NCBI GenBank assembly: GCA_013397115.1
Contig: VWZW01005505.1
Coordinates: 806,001 to 870,000 of the forward strand
From: Edolisoma coerulescens
Lineage: Eukaryota; Chordata; Aves; Passeriformes; Campephagidae
Direction: 5' to 3'
DNA length: 64,000 nucleotides
Positions 47,001-59,799 of this stretch are shown piece after piece (positions within the stretch are counted from its first letter, which is position 1; the number at the start of each line of letters is the position of its first letter). A program made the position numbers and the translations under genes. The notes under the pieces are model-generated. The model was given only the letters and a program-made list of their open reading frames with translations, did no database searches and was not told where the DNA came from.

Positions 47001-48374
47001 AGTACGAGATATGAAAAGGATTATGAGAATTCCATGTCAAAATGAACACAACCCCCTGGTATTATGCTGTAAAAAAATAATGGTATTACTATCTTTTGGG
47101 CAAGGAGAAATAACTTTTCCACCACATAATAAATTCATTACCCTTCCTGACCTCATCATTCCCACCTTAAGTTAGATATAGCATCAAAGAGAAGAACATC
47201 TGTTTGACAGCCATATTTTTAAATTGAGCTTGTTACTGGTCATAGTTATTACATTATCAGTTTAAAATTTATTGCTTGAGCACCACCTCGTGGAAATTGT
47301 TTTAACTGAGAAATGTTTCGCAAATTTATCCATATGCATATATGTATGACCAAAATAGGCAACGGTGATATGTAAGCAGATAGAAAATTGTTATATTAAT
47401 TTTAAATAACATTAGTACAATAAATATGAATGTAAATATTTATTTATAGATGGCACTGTTCCTCTGAATCTATTTTGAAATACAATTATAAATTTTAAGT
47501 AATTTCACGAAAAATTTTGTGCTCTAAAGGAACATATTACTTATTCATTTTTCCAGATAATACGACTTACTATAGCCAAATAGGTTTTGCTGATTTATTT
47601 AATGTTGCCATGTTGACTGCACACATCAGTATGCCTTGTATTTTTATTACAGGTAACAAGTCAGTCTTCTCTAGTTATTTTAACAATAGCCCCATAACAT
47701 TTAAAATAAGGTCACCTGACTAATTGTAATCATTTCTGTTTTTTTTTTTTTTTTACCTTTTGTTTATTGCTTTTACAAATTGTTTAAAATATTTGGACCT
47801 CAAACAATCCACAATTTACTACTGAAATAACTGGGTCAGCCATTCATGGCATACTAAGACAACTGCACATCTTGAGATAAAGCACTTTTTAAAGCTCGGT
47901 ATAAAACAAATTGGAGCAAAAAATAAAACACTTGGAACAAGAATACTATACTGATACAGAGTGTGATCTCTTTCAGGATTTTTTTAAAAAAGAAAAAAGA
48001 AATTCTGATTTGAATCAATTAAAAAAAAAATCAAAGAAAGTAAATTTCAAACAAAGAATTAAGAGAAAGAGATCCACACCTTATTTTACTGACTTTGCAA
48101 TACAGCCACATGTTTTTCTTATAAGCTAGTCAGTTGTTATACATTTTTCAGGAAACCACCAAAACTATTTTCTGCATAAAGAACAAAGGTAGCTGATAAA
48201 TTTTATTGTAAGATTTTTGCATTTACTTTCAAACACTCTATATCATGTAAACCCAAAATCTGATTGCAATCAGTCCTCCAAAAAGGACTGGTCCTAGGCA
48301 GGACAAACCGCTGAACTTCTGGAAGGGCTTTTTTTTTTTTGTTACAGGCCTTAAGACAGCTTTTGCTATATACC

Positions 48375-48982
48375 TATACTCATTTTGGCTAAGACAGAGT
48401 TAAATGTCTTCACAGGAGCTGGCATGGAGCTGTATTTTGGATTTGTGCTGGAAACAGTTTTGATAACACAGGGATATTTCTGAGCAGCACTTGCACAGAG
48501 TCAAGACCTTTCCTGCCTCACACTTCGCTCTGCCAGTGAGGCGGCGGAGAGTGCATAAGGAGTTGGGAGGAGAAAGAGCCAGGAGAACTGATCCCACTGA
48601 CCATTCCACTCTACTCCTCTCCATCCCATCCTATATGGCATCATGCTCAGCATATAAAACTGGGGGGAGGGTTAGTGTAGGAGACACTGGTGAGTGGGGA
48701 CTGGCTGGTATCGGTCAGCTGGTGGTGACCAAGAGGTTTTTGTCTATATCACTTGTTTTCTTGGAGTTTATTTTACTCTCATTATTTTTTTTCCTCTTTT
48801 CCCTACAATTCTAAATTATTTTTACTATTATTTCTTTTCAATTAATTTAATTTAATTGCTGTCTTTATCTCAACCCACCGGTTTTCTCACTTTTACCCTT
48901 TTAATTCTCTTCCCCACCGAACTGGGTAGGGAACGAGTGAGCGGCTGGGGGGGACTCGGTTGCCTGCTGGGGTTAAAGTACA
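48375..48982 (+). mobile_element. Older solo LTR, avian ERVL-like family
   Basis: A diverged long terminal repeat of the same family as the copy at 63,224-63,787. Shared blocks in order are 'ggagctgtattttggatttgtgctggaaacag', 'gataacacagggatatttctgagcagcacttgcacagagtcaag', 'atcatgctcagcatataaaac' (a TATA-like element at 48,652-48,658), 'ctgtctttatctcaaccca', and a terminal 'gagtgagcggctggggggg...ctgctggggttaaagtaca'. No internal viral region and no second LTR flank it, so it is a solo LTR. No flanking duplication is recognisable. It contains an AT-rich expansion at about 48,740-48,860. It is clearly older than the other copy. The ERVL assignment is tentative. Confidence 0.85.
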
Positions 48983-51900
48983 AAAATATTTCTAAGATGC
49001 TCCCTGTATGTGAAATAAAGTAACCAGTAAAAAAATATTCACGCTAAATATGGAATACATATTGCTCAAGAACATGCACAGAGAGTAAAGTGTTTGCAAT
49101 GTAACAGATTTTCTTTGCTAGTTGTCAATAATAAACTCTAACATATCAGTTCAGCTAGGTTTAAAGCAAAATCACCTTGTTTTGTCCTGGGATATACTAC
49201 TGAAAATGCTCAAGAAGTACAACAGTCTTTCTATCAATACAAATCAATATAAATATCAAGCACTTAGTACAAATCCACTAAACTTTCCCATCTAATTAAA
49301 TTAAACCATTGTATATTAGCCCATCAAAATAATTTTAATTGGTTATATTACTTTCTACAAAAGAAAATAAACAAGAGAAGTAGCCCTACTAAATAGTCAA
49401 GATAGATAATCAAATAGACAATACCATAGTTGTTAGGTTTTGTAACTTCTGCTGCCTGTTATACCACCATATTCTAGTTGTCTTTCCATGAACAATATAT
49501 CTAGGGGTCCAACAACTCTCATTTCCCTTATCTTTACTAACAATAATCCTAGCTCCCCTTGAAATCAACTAAGTACCAAATTTAGAAAAACTCTTGAAAA
49601 GATTACTTCAAAACACTTTGATGTCCCAGGTCCTGTCAATACAGATGCAACCGTTAAATGTTTCTCTTAAATAAGCGTTTAATTCTCCATAGTTAATATT
49701 TCTCCTACCATTATTCCAACACTAAGTGTATCAGTATAAAATAAGCAGAAGAAATATATATTCATGTACATTGGTAACTTCAAATACTCAATTTGTAAAT
49801 ATGCATTACTCTGTAAAATCAACACTGTCACTGTTCAGATTTAGGAGCTGAGAGTCCACAAAAAGCTGTACAGGTAACTGCTTATTTAAAAATACACACA
49901 AAAGTGTTTGTAAAAGCAATAGGTTACAATGCACTCCACATATAAAAATCCCAAATATCCTCGCTTGTCTAGATGTGTAAAGGTTTCTGCGTCTGACAGC
50001 AAAAAAGGCCAAGTCGTCAGTGAAGTAATTTGGAATCAATTTATAAAAGAAGGAATCAACAGGATAGATAAATATAATTATACAGCACTGTCAATGAAGT
50101 CACTACTCAAGGAAAGATGGCAACACTGTTACTGGCTTCACAGCTATTCCACACACTGACCAAAGTCGCATGCCAGAGAAATTCTAACCACCAGATCAAA
50201 GACTTATTAACAGAGGTTTTTGAATAAAGCACTTTTAAAAATCTTCCAACTTCCAAAAAATGTAGTTATAGGCAATAAACAATACACTGGCACTCTTAAA
50301 TTAGTTCTGTGAGCAACAGCTTAAGTGCAAAGTCATGAGAATGTAGTTTGCATTTTAGGTTTATGCCAACTAATTTTCAAGGCTTTATTCCATGCGGATG
50401 GATTATATCTTCTGTAAAACATTTCCTTAAGCCATTTAGGCTTTAAAACAAATCAAGTCAGAAAACTGCTGGTCAGCAAGTTCCTTTCAAAGCTAGTTTC
50501 AAATACTTCTAAAGCATAAAGTGTGCTGGGGAAACAAGGAAAAACTATTAGAAACTGGTTTGTCTGTGTCCACAACTACACAGTGTTGTCATATATTAAA
50601 GCAAATTCAAAATCTTCTTCCAGTTTAGCTTCTTTCTCAACAAATGCCAAAACTACTGACTCTCCTTACAGGCCAGGCAGTACCCATTAAAGGGTACAGG
50701 AGGAGGTGCAAAGTGACCTAGAAACACTGGTATCAGTGACCTTTCTCAAACACGTAGTGACTGTTTTTTTTCCTTTGCTCTGAAAGGACAAACACAGAGT
50801 CACTTTCAGCAGATTTGCAGTTCTTCTGGGTGAGTGGACATGTCTTTTGATTCCACACTGCACCTCGTGTGAGCAGATTGCCCCCACATGATAACAGGTA
50901 GGCTCAGAGTCACGTTAAGGATTTTGAGATTTGATTTCATAGCTTTTTCCTGAACTTGCACAGATGGTGTCTGCCTTTTGATCCACCTGCAAATGGCCAT
51001 TTGAGTTGAGTATTCAAAGCTGGCTTCGTGTGACACCTGTCATAGCACTTCGTTTGATAACACTGGCTAGGGAAATTGTTTCTGATCAACCTAACTGCTC
51101 TATGACTTTGCAGGTCATATTCTTTCAGGACACGGCTATACTAGAATTTTGTGAACTTTGGAAGCACAGTTGCCACTTCATGTTTAAGTCTTACTTATTT
51201 ATATTTTAAGGATGAGAGAAAAGGATGTTTTTCGGGTCTCGTCACTTGCAACAAAAAACGTAGAAATGTATTCTTGCACGCAGGAGCTCACTGCATGCCT
51301 GCTACATTATTTGCTACAAACCGCATAGGCTTCACACAACTTTACAGAAAAAAATATTTTACCCATCACCATCTTATAAGCATCCTCCAGTGTTGCAATC
51401 AACTTGCTAGGCACTGCATCTATCAGAATACACACACTGCTCTAACTGCTAAATATAGATAGTTAACTTAATTACAATAATTTTTAAGTTATCTCTCATA
51501 CTTTGTTTTCTACATGAGAAGAAAGAGTTTTCTAGATTAGTACAAACTACTGCCTTGTGATGAGGTATGTTCAGCTACAAATAATATAATCAGGGCTAAT
51601 ATCTTTTTCATTTTACTTTCTTTCTTCACTTTACACATAGATTTGGAGGCATGTCCCGAAGCAAGTGCTTATTCTGGATGTGCTTGTTCTACCTAACTGC
51701 AGCGATCTTTAATTCTTTTTTTGTAGCAAATACTTGAAACTGAATGCTGCTTATTGTTATTAAAGACAATCTTTACACATGATACAGCACCGGCTCCTGC
51801 TGGATTAAACAATCATAAAACGTTTTGTCATCCATGACGCTTTGAATTCATCGAGAGTGAAGAATGTGGATCCAGATCACTGCTACAGAGGATGATTAGC

Positions 51901-52244
51901 AAACCTGTAATTAAGTGCAGCTTCTCTTGGTAACTCAAAATTACTAAGCACTAAATGGGCATGTAAATTTTATTATTTCTGATCAAATAGTGTTGGGATT
52001 GCAGAAGAAAGTTATAAAGTCCTAATAGTAGGTCATCTATTTGACTTTTAAAGGTTCTGTTTTCCAGTTTTACAAGCAATTAATTCACTCAAACAGCTAT
52101 GTAGAATAAGATCATATTAGTTTTATGTCGTCAAACCTCATCTGAGAAAGGCATGTGGCACCAGTGCAAAAAGAAATTTACAAATTCCTAACAGCTAAAA
52201 TAAAAGAGAAGGCTGCTGATTCTTCTTTCAATGACTGATGAATT

Positions 52245-52275
52245 AAAAAAAAAAAAAAAAGAAAGAAAGAAAAGG
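52245..52275 (+). repeat. Poly-A / (GAAA)n simple repeat
   Basis: A 16-bp A-run passing into three GAAA units. It could be a retroposon tail, but no body is recognisable upstream. Confidence 0.85.
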
Positions 52276-55093
52276 AACTTTGGTTGCATTAGACTTTCAA
52301 CATATTATTCTCTTTAAGTTTTCAATTTCAAATCAGTTACGTAAAATGCCTTTACATGCTTACTGTTGCAGACATTTTAATAGGCTTGTTCACTTTCTTT
52401 CTTTCTTGGTCCAATACAAATTTTCCCAAAGTAACAATTAGATGTATATTCCCATCATGCTAAAAAATCATTTAGCCCACTGTGTTAGACATTACGGAAG
52501 TTTTATTGCTATAATGTCTTCATGAAGCTCATATCCTCCTGCTCACATTTGAATGAGCTTGCAAGTTTAACCATTTGGGAATGCCACTCTGAGTAAATTA
52601 TGTTATTAAAGACAATCTTAGACCTTTTTCAGTCTTTGATTAACCTTATGTATTTGATAAACAACCCAGCAGTCTCATCTTCTACAAAAAGAAGGTGAAA
52701 GAAAGAAGGTGAAAGACTGGCTACATGTAGTTGTGTCCAATTCCCTTGCCTTCACACTTTGTTCAGGACTATCAGACTAGACTTTGCTGGCATATAGGTT
52801 CCTCATCTTGATGCTAGCAAATTGTTAAATGGCAGTATTTTCACTCCAATCTCCATGTCATTTATAACAGGAATTCTTTGCTAGAAGTAGTAAAGAAACT
52901 ATATTATTCTTACAAGTCTTATGATCAGAAAACAGTGCTTTAAAATTGTGATGTAAAAACATATTATATGCTATTTTGACAAGGCTAATAAATGGCAAGA
53001 GGACAAAGTCAGGGGAAGTCAACCACACAGTGACACTATTTTATGTTTTTCTTTCCTTAGCATGATATATGAACTAGTCTGTATTTCACAAAAGGAAAAT
53101 TATGTCTTAAAGGCTCCCTTACACATTTCCCTTTCCTTAGGAGGATGAAGCCTTTGTATGCACAAATACTAATTCAGTAAGCTAAAACTTAAGATGATCC
53201 TTTTTCAGTACAGCTGCTATCCATTCTAACTTTGTAGAATCATCTTATTATAAACAAGTATATTCTAACTGCAAATACATTATGATTTATCAAAAGTTGT
53301 GTTGAGCTGATACAAACTGACATCTTCACACTCTATCAATGAGTGCCCTAATGTCAGGACTTAGACAGATGAGCAAAAAAGACCAGTAGCCAGGTTCTAA
53401 GGTGCAGTGTTCTACATTTCACTGTGTAAGACTTCATATATTTTGCAACCTTACAATCCTAGTAAGAAATTAAAGCACTGGGACAACAGTAAGATGAGCA
53501 AAACTTCTTCCCAGACTAGCTAAAAATAAACAAAAGAAGCTAGGATACAAGTGCTAATGTGAACCAAAATCTGGTTTCATTGTGTGTGCAAACAACTTGC
53601 ACTCACTGGAATCTTTTCAAAATCTACCACAGATTTAGAGAGGAGATACTTTTTCCAGTCAGTTAATTACCAGAGTTTAATTTAACTGTCCCAATGTGAG
53701 CATCAGAATGAACTCCACGTACATTCACAATATGGTGCTGGAGGTAAACTGAACACAATCACGTATTTTATAAAATTATGTACCTGCGTTTTGTTAATGA
53801 GATACAGATATATACACCAACAAGCAGCAGCTTTACAATTAAAATTCAGTTCTTCCTATTAAAAAAAAAGTGTTGCCTATTTAAGATAACCCATCTTAAT
53901 ATGAATAATAATTGAATTTCATTGTTCTTGGTTAGAAGCTACCTACATTTAAAGTTTGCAACTGCCAGACACTTCTGCTAGAGTAATACACACTCCATAT
54001 GATGGATAAGTATGCAAAGTATTTAGATACAATAGGATGAAAAAAGCGACAAAATACAATTCCTAGAGCATGTTTCAAGAGTGCTCCATCTATACATAAG
54101 AAATTAATTAGTAGTGTACCAGCAAATACTGCTTATGTGCATGTATATATTCCATATTTATTGTAGTAATATTGTGTATCACCAAGGGAAATTACACAGT
54201 GCTGAACACCTGTTTTACATAGGGACCCACTAAGATCTGCATTTATATGTCTCAAGTTTCTTCTCAGGAAAAAAAATACCTGAAGAGACAATACCTTAAC
54301 CCCTTACAGTAAGCTTCATGTAAAAGAACTTATTTAAATGTTTTTAGTAGAATCACAGAAGCTCCCTAGAAGTTACACCCATAGAAGCAAGGAAAAGAAG
54401 AGAACCAGAGAATCTTACTGGTACTCAGGTTTATTGACCAACAGTATGTACAGTTTGGAAGCAACCTTTAAAGGAAGGGTGTGGGGTTTTCTTCTTAAAG
54501 TCACTTTTTTCCCTTTGTGAAAAACCCTTCTGAAATAAAGGCCTAGCAAAGCCTTAATGCTTTATTTATTTTCATTTTTTAGGAAAAAATAGTGCAATAT
54601 AAGCATTTTTCAGTAAAAAAATGACCATTTTTTTCCTTAATTCTACTTCTGTTTTTCAGAAATGTTGGCAGAGAAGATTAAAATAATTTTAAATACGATA
54701 ATTTTAAAAGTTGGTCCACATCACTGCCACCTCTAGGCTAACAGTGTATAATACAATTCGAATATCTAAAAACTAAAATGGTAGCAGAATAAGAATGGAC
54801 AATGACCAATGATCTTTTACTGCAGCAGCTTAATTTTTAATAACTTTTAATGCAAAAAGATGTATTTTTTGGGATTTTATGTATTTTCAATACAGCTACA
54901 GGTGAAGGACAGCTTTGAGAAAAATTCAGATGGGAACTAGAAAAATAGCAAATATTTTTTACACAAATAAATCAAAGAAAATTCATAGCAAGCTAAAGGC
55001 CAACTGTCCCCTTTCTTGGTTATAATATATATTTAATTACTCATAAAGTATCCAAAAGTACACATTTCCCCTCTCTTCACATTCTACTTCAAG

Positions 55094-55144
55094 ACACTCT
55101 ACTAGCTAGACTACTACACTACTACTACACTCTACTAGCTAGAC
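55094..55144 (+). repeat. 18-bp perfect direct repeat, 33-bp period
   Basis: ACACTCTACTAGCTAGAC occurs at 55,094-55,111 and again at 55,127-55,144, separated by a 15-bp ACT-rich spacer. This looks like a small local tandem duplication. Confidence 0.85.
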
Positions 55145-57071
55145 AGTGAGTTTTATTGGAAATCAGCCCATCAAGCAATCTAAAAGCACATATTGAATTT
55201 ACGCTCCATAAACTAATAACAAAAATTTTTCATTGTCTAGCCGTTCTGACAAACTATATTCCTTTGCTAGGTACTGAAATTAATAGTACAGGAAAACACA
55301 CTTTACCTTTAAATTAGCAGAGGTTGTGGGGTGGGGTTGCTTTGGGGTTTTTTTGCTGGTTTACAAAATTGCAATAAAGAACTATAGTGTTTTCTGCAAG
55401 ATGTCAAAGTGTAAAAATTGCATTATATCTTGCAATATTACTTGTCCTTTTGAATAAATACTTAGATGTAGTCTAGGTTTTACATCTTATATAAAATTTA
55501 GAAGCTTCAGTGTTGCCAGAAATTAATCAACTGAAAAATCATCTGTGTATTTTGTTAGTTCTTTCACTGTGTACACTACAAAAAAGAGGGTAAGAAACCC
55601 CTTCCAATATGTAGACACTTTCCAGAAGCACAGGCCTAACACAAAGTGATGTGTTAAGATGAAGGAGCCAGAGCATTTCAACTAAGATGAAATCAGCACA
55701 GCATCCACCCCCTACCCTGGTCAGGTCAATGGGCATTGTAAATACAGCTTTGCCCTCAGCTCCTATAATGATTAAAAATGGTAGTGACAGTGTCATTTAT
55801 TAAAACCATGATACATTTGGTATTTTTTCTTCATATTGCAACCCCCCAATCACACAAAACGCATTAAAAGAAGAGGCATATTCCTAGACTGACAATCAAA
55901 CAAAATATCCATGTCAGAAGTGCCAGGAAATGTCCATATATTAGTATCATTCTGCCTCTGGTAGCCAACCAAATCTGAAATTCATGGAGAAAACAAAATC
56001 ATCCTGCCACACTTCAAAGCTGGTGCATGATGACCTTTTAAAAATGTAATAATGTTTTAAAATTATCTAGCTGATTAACATGAATGTAGGGCTTTTATTT
56101 GTAACAAAAATGTAGGAATCCAACTAAAGATTTTTGTATAATTTTAAATAGACAGATACTCACTCATGACTCCTTTTGCAGGGCTTATAGAACAATCAAG
56201 ATAATAATAAGACTACATTACTAATTATTATGTTACCAAAATATGAAGTCAGAGAAGACTTAAGGGAAGGATGAAAAGCGGTGATATGGACTGCCTGGCA
56301 CTGTGGAAATTAGAGACACAAATAAAAAAAGGGGATACAAATGGAGTTGCACTTACTTGTAACAGATAAAGATTTAGAAAAATATCCGCAGTTTCTTGCT
56401 GGGACAACTAAAGTGTAAAAATTTACTAACGTTACTGCAAGCAAAAAGAATATGTCCTCGTGCGGCGTCTATGTCAAATTAACAAAAAAATTTTGAAGCT
56501 TGATTAAACTGCAATTCCAGCTTCTTGTAAACGCAATAAGGGGAGATACAATTCCAGTTCTGCAGTCTTCCTTTAAGTTTTGATATTTGCAGACGCAGAT
56601 ATTAGAATTCCAATAGAAGGGCTCACAGTATTACCCAAAAGGTTAAAGAAAAAAACAAATCTTTTATATATTTCCACGGCTTCTGGTTGCTACCCATAGT
56701 TTACAAACTGTTCAGTCAAACTAACTGCTTCTAAAAACTGGGTTGATCAGTAGCAATATGCAACCAACTTAAAAATAATGACCAAGACTGTACAGGAATC
56801 TGATGCATTTACATAAAACTTAAGGAAACAGCAATGTTTTATTTTAATTTAGAAAAACATGTTATGATGAAAACAGAGAACAGTATTTTGTTCTTGTTAT
56901 CTCAGTGTGCTTGTGCTCCTGAAACAAAAAGTAGTATTTCCACAGAGTATCACAAAACTTTAGTCTCTGGAAAAGTAGACTAGTATTAATGCCCTCTTTC
57001 CCTAACACTTTAGATAACAAGAAGTCCCTAACTTTTGATATTTCACAAAGATGGCATGTAAATTTGAATCC

Positions 57072-57117
57072 TGGGGTTTTTTGGTGGGTTTTTTAGGGTT
57101 TTTTATTTGTTTGTTTG
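57072..57117 (+). repeat. T/G-rich low-complexity tract
   Basis: Runs GGGG, GGG and GGG separated by T-runs, then TTTG units. It is the same avian simple-sequence type as at 29.1 and 41.2 kb. Confidence 0.85.
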
Positions 57118-59254
57118 ATAACACACAGCATTATACCCATCTCTCTGCTGTCTATGCCCTGAAAGAGGCTTCTGTTTCCTTTCTTGGTAGAAGCAGTCCA
57201 TAACTGCATCTTCTAAGAGAGAGGGATCTCTGTAGGAGCAGCAGCTGGGGGTTAAGGCAGTTTCTCAATAGTGGTAATGCCTCCTACATATTGAAACAGT
57301 AATACCAAATATTAATCACTGTTAACATATAAGGTAGCAGGCTCATAATTTTCCCAGCAATACCCCATGCTGTTAGCAGGTGCTTATCCTGCTGAGAAGA
57401 GGTTAAGTGGATACTGCTGATTCACTGAGGCAGGTGGATTGCTACCTCTATTGCATGAAAGGGAGTAGCAGTGGCTCCCTAAGGAAAGACAGGATTTTAA
57501 GATTAGAACAACCATTCCCTACCAGAGAAGTGTAGGTACAGTCTGGCCCGAGGAAAGTCTTCAGATGCATTTGGTTGATAATCTGTTAATAATGAGTAAT
57601 CTCCAGGAAGAGAATTTACGCAACAAGCTCTGTTCGTTTTGCTTTTCAGTCTGCCCACATAGTCTATTAGGTGATAATAGCAATTGGAAAAATAAATACA
57701 TCTCACTAAAAACATTTGAAAAAATAAAATTACAGGATGCAAAACTAAGGTCTAGACCTTTCAGCTTCACAGTTTAATACATTTTCAGCTGTTACATGCT
57801 TGAAAAATAACTAGAACCATGAATGCTATGACTATGTAATTACTTAAAGTACTCGAGCTCTAATGATGTGTTATGGCATGGATAAGCACAGATGGAAAGG
57901 TAAGGACAGAAATCAGGGAAAATGCCTCAAGCTACATCTCTATGAGACTGAGAAGGTATGACTCCAGGTAGGCAGGCATAAAATTCAGCCTCTTTCTGGC
58001 TAGCTTCATAGCAAAGACTGGAAAAAAGCAGCAGCATGGGATACGGCATACTGTCCTAGCAAGGATGCTCAGTATTGAAAGACAGATGGATCTTGTAGCA
58101 CCCTGTGCTGTATCCTATGTTGCATGCTTTAACTACCACAAGGGTAGCTTGGTTAAGCCTGCTCATGCTACAACAACACAGAAAACGTATGCAGATAGAT
58201 ATTCAGTGGGAAGCCTATCGGAAAAAGCATGAGAAAACAGGTAAGCAGCAAGTCTCATAACGCCCACTACAACTCTGACAAAACAAATATAATGCATGCA
58301 TCATGCTTCAACTATTGTAAACATATTTTTGGCATGCTTAAATATCACATGAATTATGCAAAAATGAAAAGAGCCTTCTTAAAATGGTGTACAGTTACAG
58401 ATAGCAATGCTCCAAATTAAACTACTATAACCATTATGTTTATACAGTGCTGTTGATTCAGAAAGGCCAGCGTACACTTCAGGAAAAGACAACCAGATTA
58501 TGAATGGGCAAACTCAAAAGGTCAAGAAAAGACATGCTTTATAAGTCACACTTACATCAAGTAATCATTTGTCCTACATTTAATTACTTCAGTGGTATAG
58601 TGATCATGTGTAGGCAAAGACTGGAAAACTAATATGAGAGAACTATTTTTTCTTATTGTTATTCCAGCCATCATCTCTGCTAACTTTCTTTTAAACTTTA
58701 CATAGGTGCCACTTTTTTTTTGCCATTCACCCGTTTTCCATAAACAGTATACAAGAAAGCACTGTACAATAAATGCTCAATAGCTCCTGGCCTTGAACAG
58801 CTTTTTTACCTAATTGTGTATCCCTTGTGGATTTTTCATAATCATTTACAGATTCACGAAATACAATTTGAGCAACATTTATTCAGCAGACTTTAAAAAC
58901 TTCTAATGAATTCTCTCAATATGTAATTCTATCTTCAGCATCTTGATTTGAATTAAATATCATTGAGCAAGGTGTTCATATTGAACACAAACTATAATTA
59001 GAGCAACTGTAACCTTTAGCATGATAAAGGGTTTATTCCCTTTTCTTTTGAAGCTTTATTTCCTATCTGTGTAAAGATCTTCACCTGCAAATCTGCCCTA
59101 AATGTGAGAATTAAGATTTATCAGTCCCAACTATACAGAGGCTGGAACTATCACATCTTTCCTTGAAACACTAAATATACTCTCCCACTATTGTGCCACC
59201 AATCAGCGGCACAAAGTTGGCTAATTTACTACAAGCAGTGAAATATATGCAAAC

Positions 59255-59799
59255 ACTATGTTGGGACCTGGGTTTTCACGGCCTTCCCAGATGCACTCTG
59301 GCAGTCACGCTCACAGCACCCGACCGAGGTCCCTTGACAGCTGCACCCTGACACTTGCGGTTTCCTTACTGGCTCAACCCCAGGTTCCCATAGCAGAGCC
59401 TCAGACATCCAGATCCTTAACACAATTTCATCCTGGTGCAATAACTAAATAACAAAATGACAACTCGAGCTGGTGCCTCTGAGATGGAGCCCCGAACAAA
59501 AGAACCCCTGGTATTTTACCCCTGGCACAACACAGGTCCCTGGGCCCTTGCTGTGCAAAGGGTCAGCAGTTCACAGCCTCCTGCCAGGGGCTCTCACCCC
59601 CGGCTGAACCCACAGCTCACACTGCACCTGCACCCCGAGCTACCTGCAACAATGGGCTCTTCAGCAGTCACCAAGACAGAGCCATTTTTCAGAGCCTGCA
59701 CACATCAAAACTTGTCTAGCAAGCCTCTGAAGCCTCTAAAAACCACAGGTCTTGTATGCCACACACTGCTAAAAGCTAATCCCACCTAAAAACTGAGAT
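59255..59799. other. GC-elevated block of unknown origin
   Basis: About 540 bp with clearly higher G+C and several CpGs, between AT-rich flanks with fairly sharp edges. The left edge begins tgttgggacctggg, a start compatible with an LTR. No matching CA end with a target duplication was found. Plus-strand frames of 64 codons (59,258-59,452) and 110 codons (59,457-59,789, Pro/Ser/Thr/His-rich) and a minus frame of 61 codons cover it. None has a recognised domain. A degraded retroelement or a decayed GC-rich exon or promoter are possible. Confidence 0.3.

Larger units (their letters stand above)
38011..48374. other. 10-kb AT-rich stretch, possible exons
   Basis: No gene is recognised. It holds A/C-rich and T/G-rich low-complexity tracts (39,026-39,154 and 41,161-41,240), short TAAA/TATT repeats (40,979-40,994 and 43,482-43,499) and a CTCF-like core at about 47,281. 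Minus-strand candidate exons lie at 38,492-38,547, 40,015-40,060, 40,572-40,609, 41,001-41,028 and 43,897-44,015. No LTR, CR1 or SINE is visible. Confidence 0.45.
48983..59254. other. 10-kb AT-rich stretch, no gene recognised
   Basis: No gene, CR1 or LTR is recognised in this stretch. It holds a poly-A/GAAA simple repeat (52,245-52,275), an 18-bp perfect direct repeat (55,094-55,144), a T/G-rich tract (57,072-57,117) and a CTCF-like core near 54,722. Frames up to 103 codons (for example 51,151-51,462 plus) show no motif and look noncoding. Confidence 0.5.

Noticed and set aside
48491..48814. 107-codon plus-strand ORF with a hydrophobic C-terminus
   Set aside because: It lies wholly inside the older solo LTR. 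The hydrophobic end comes from the AT-rich expansion.
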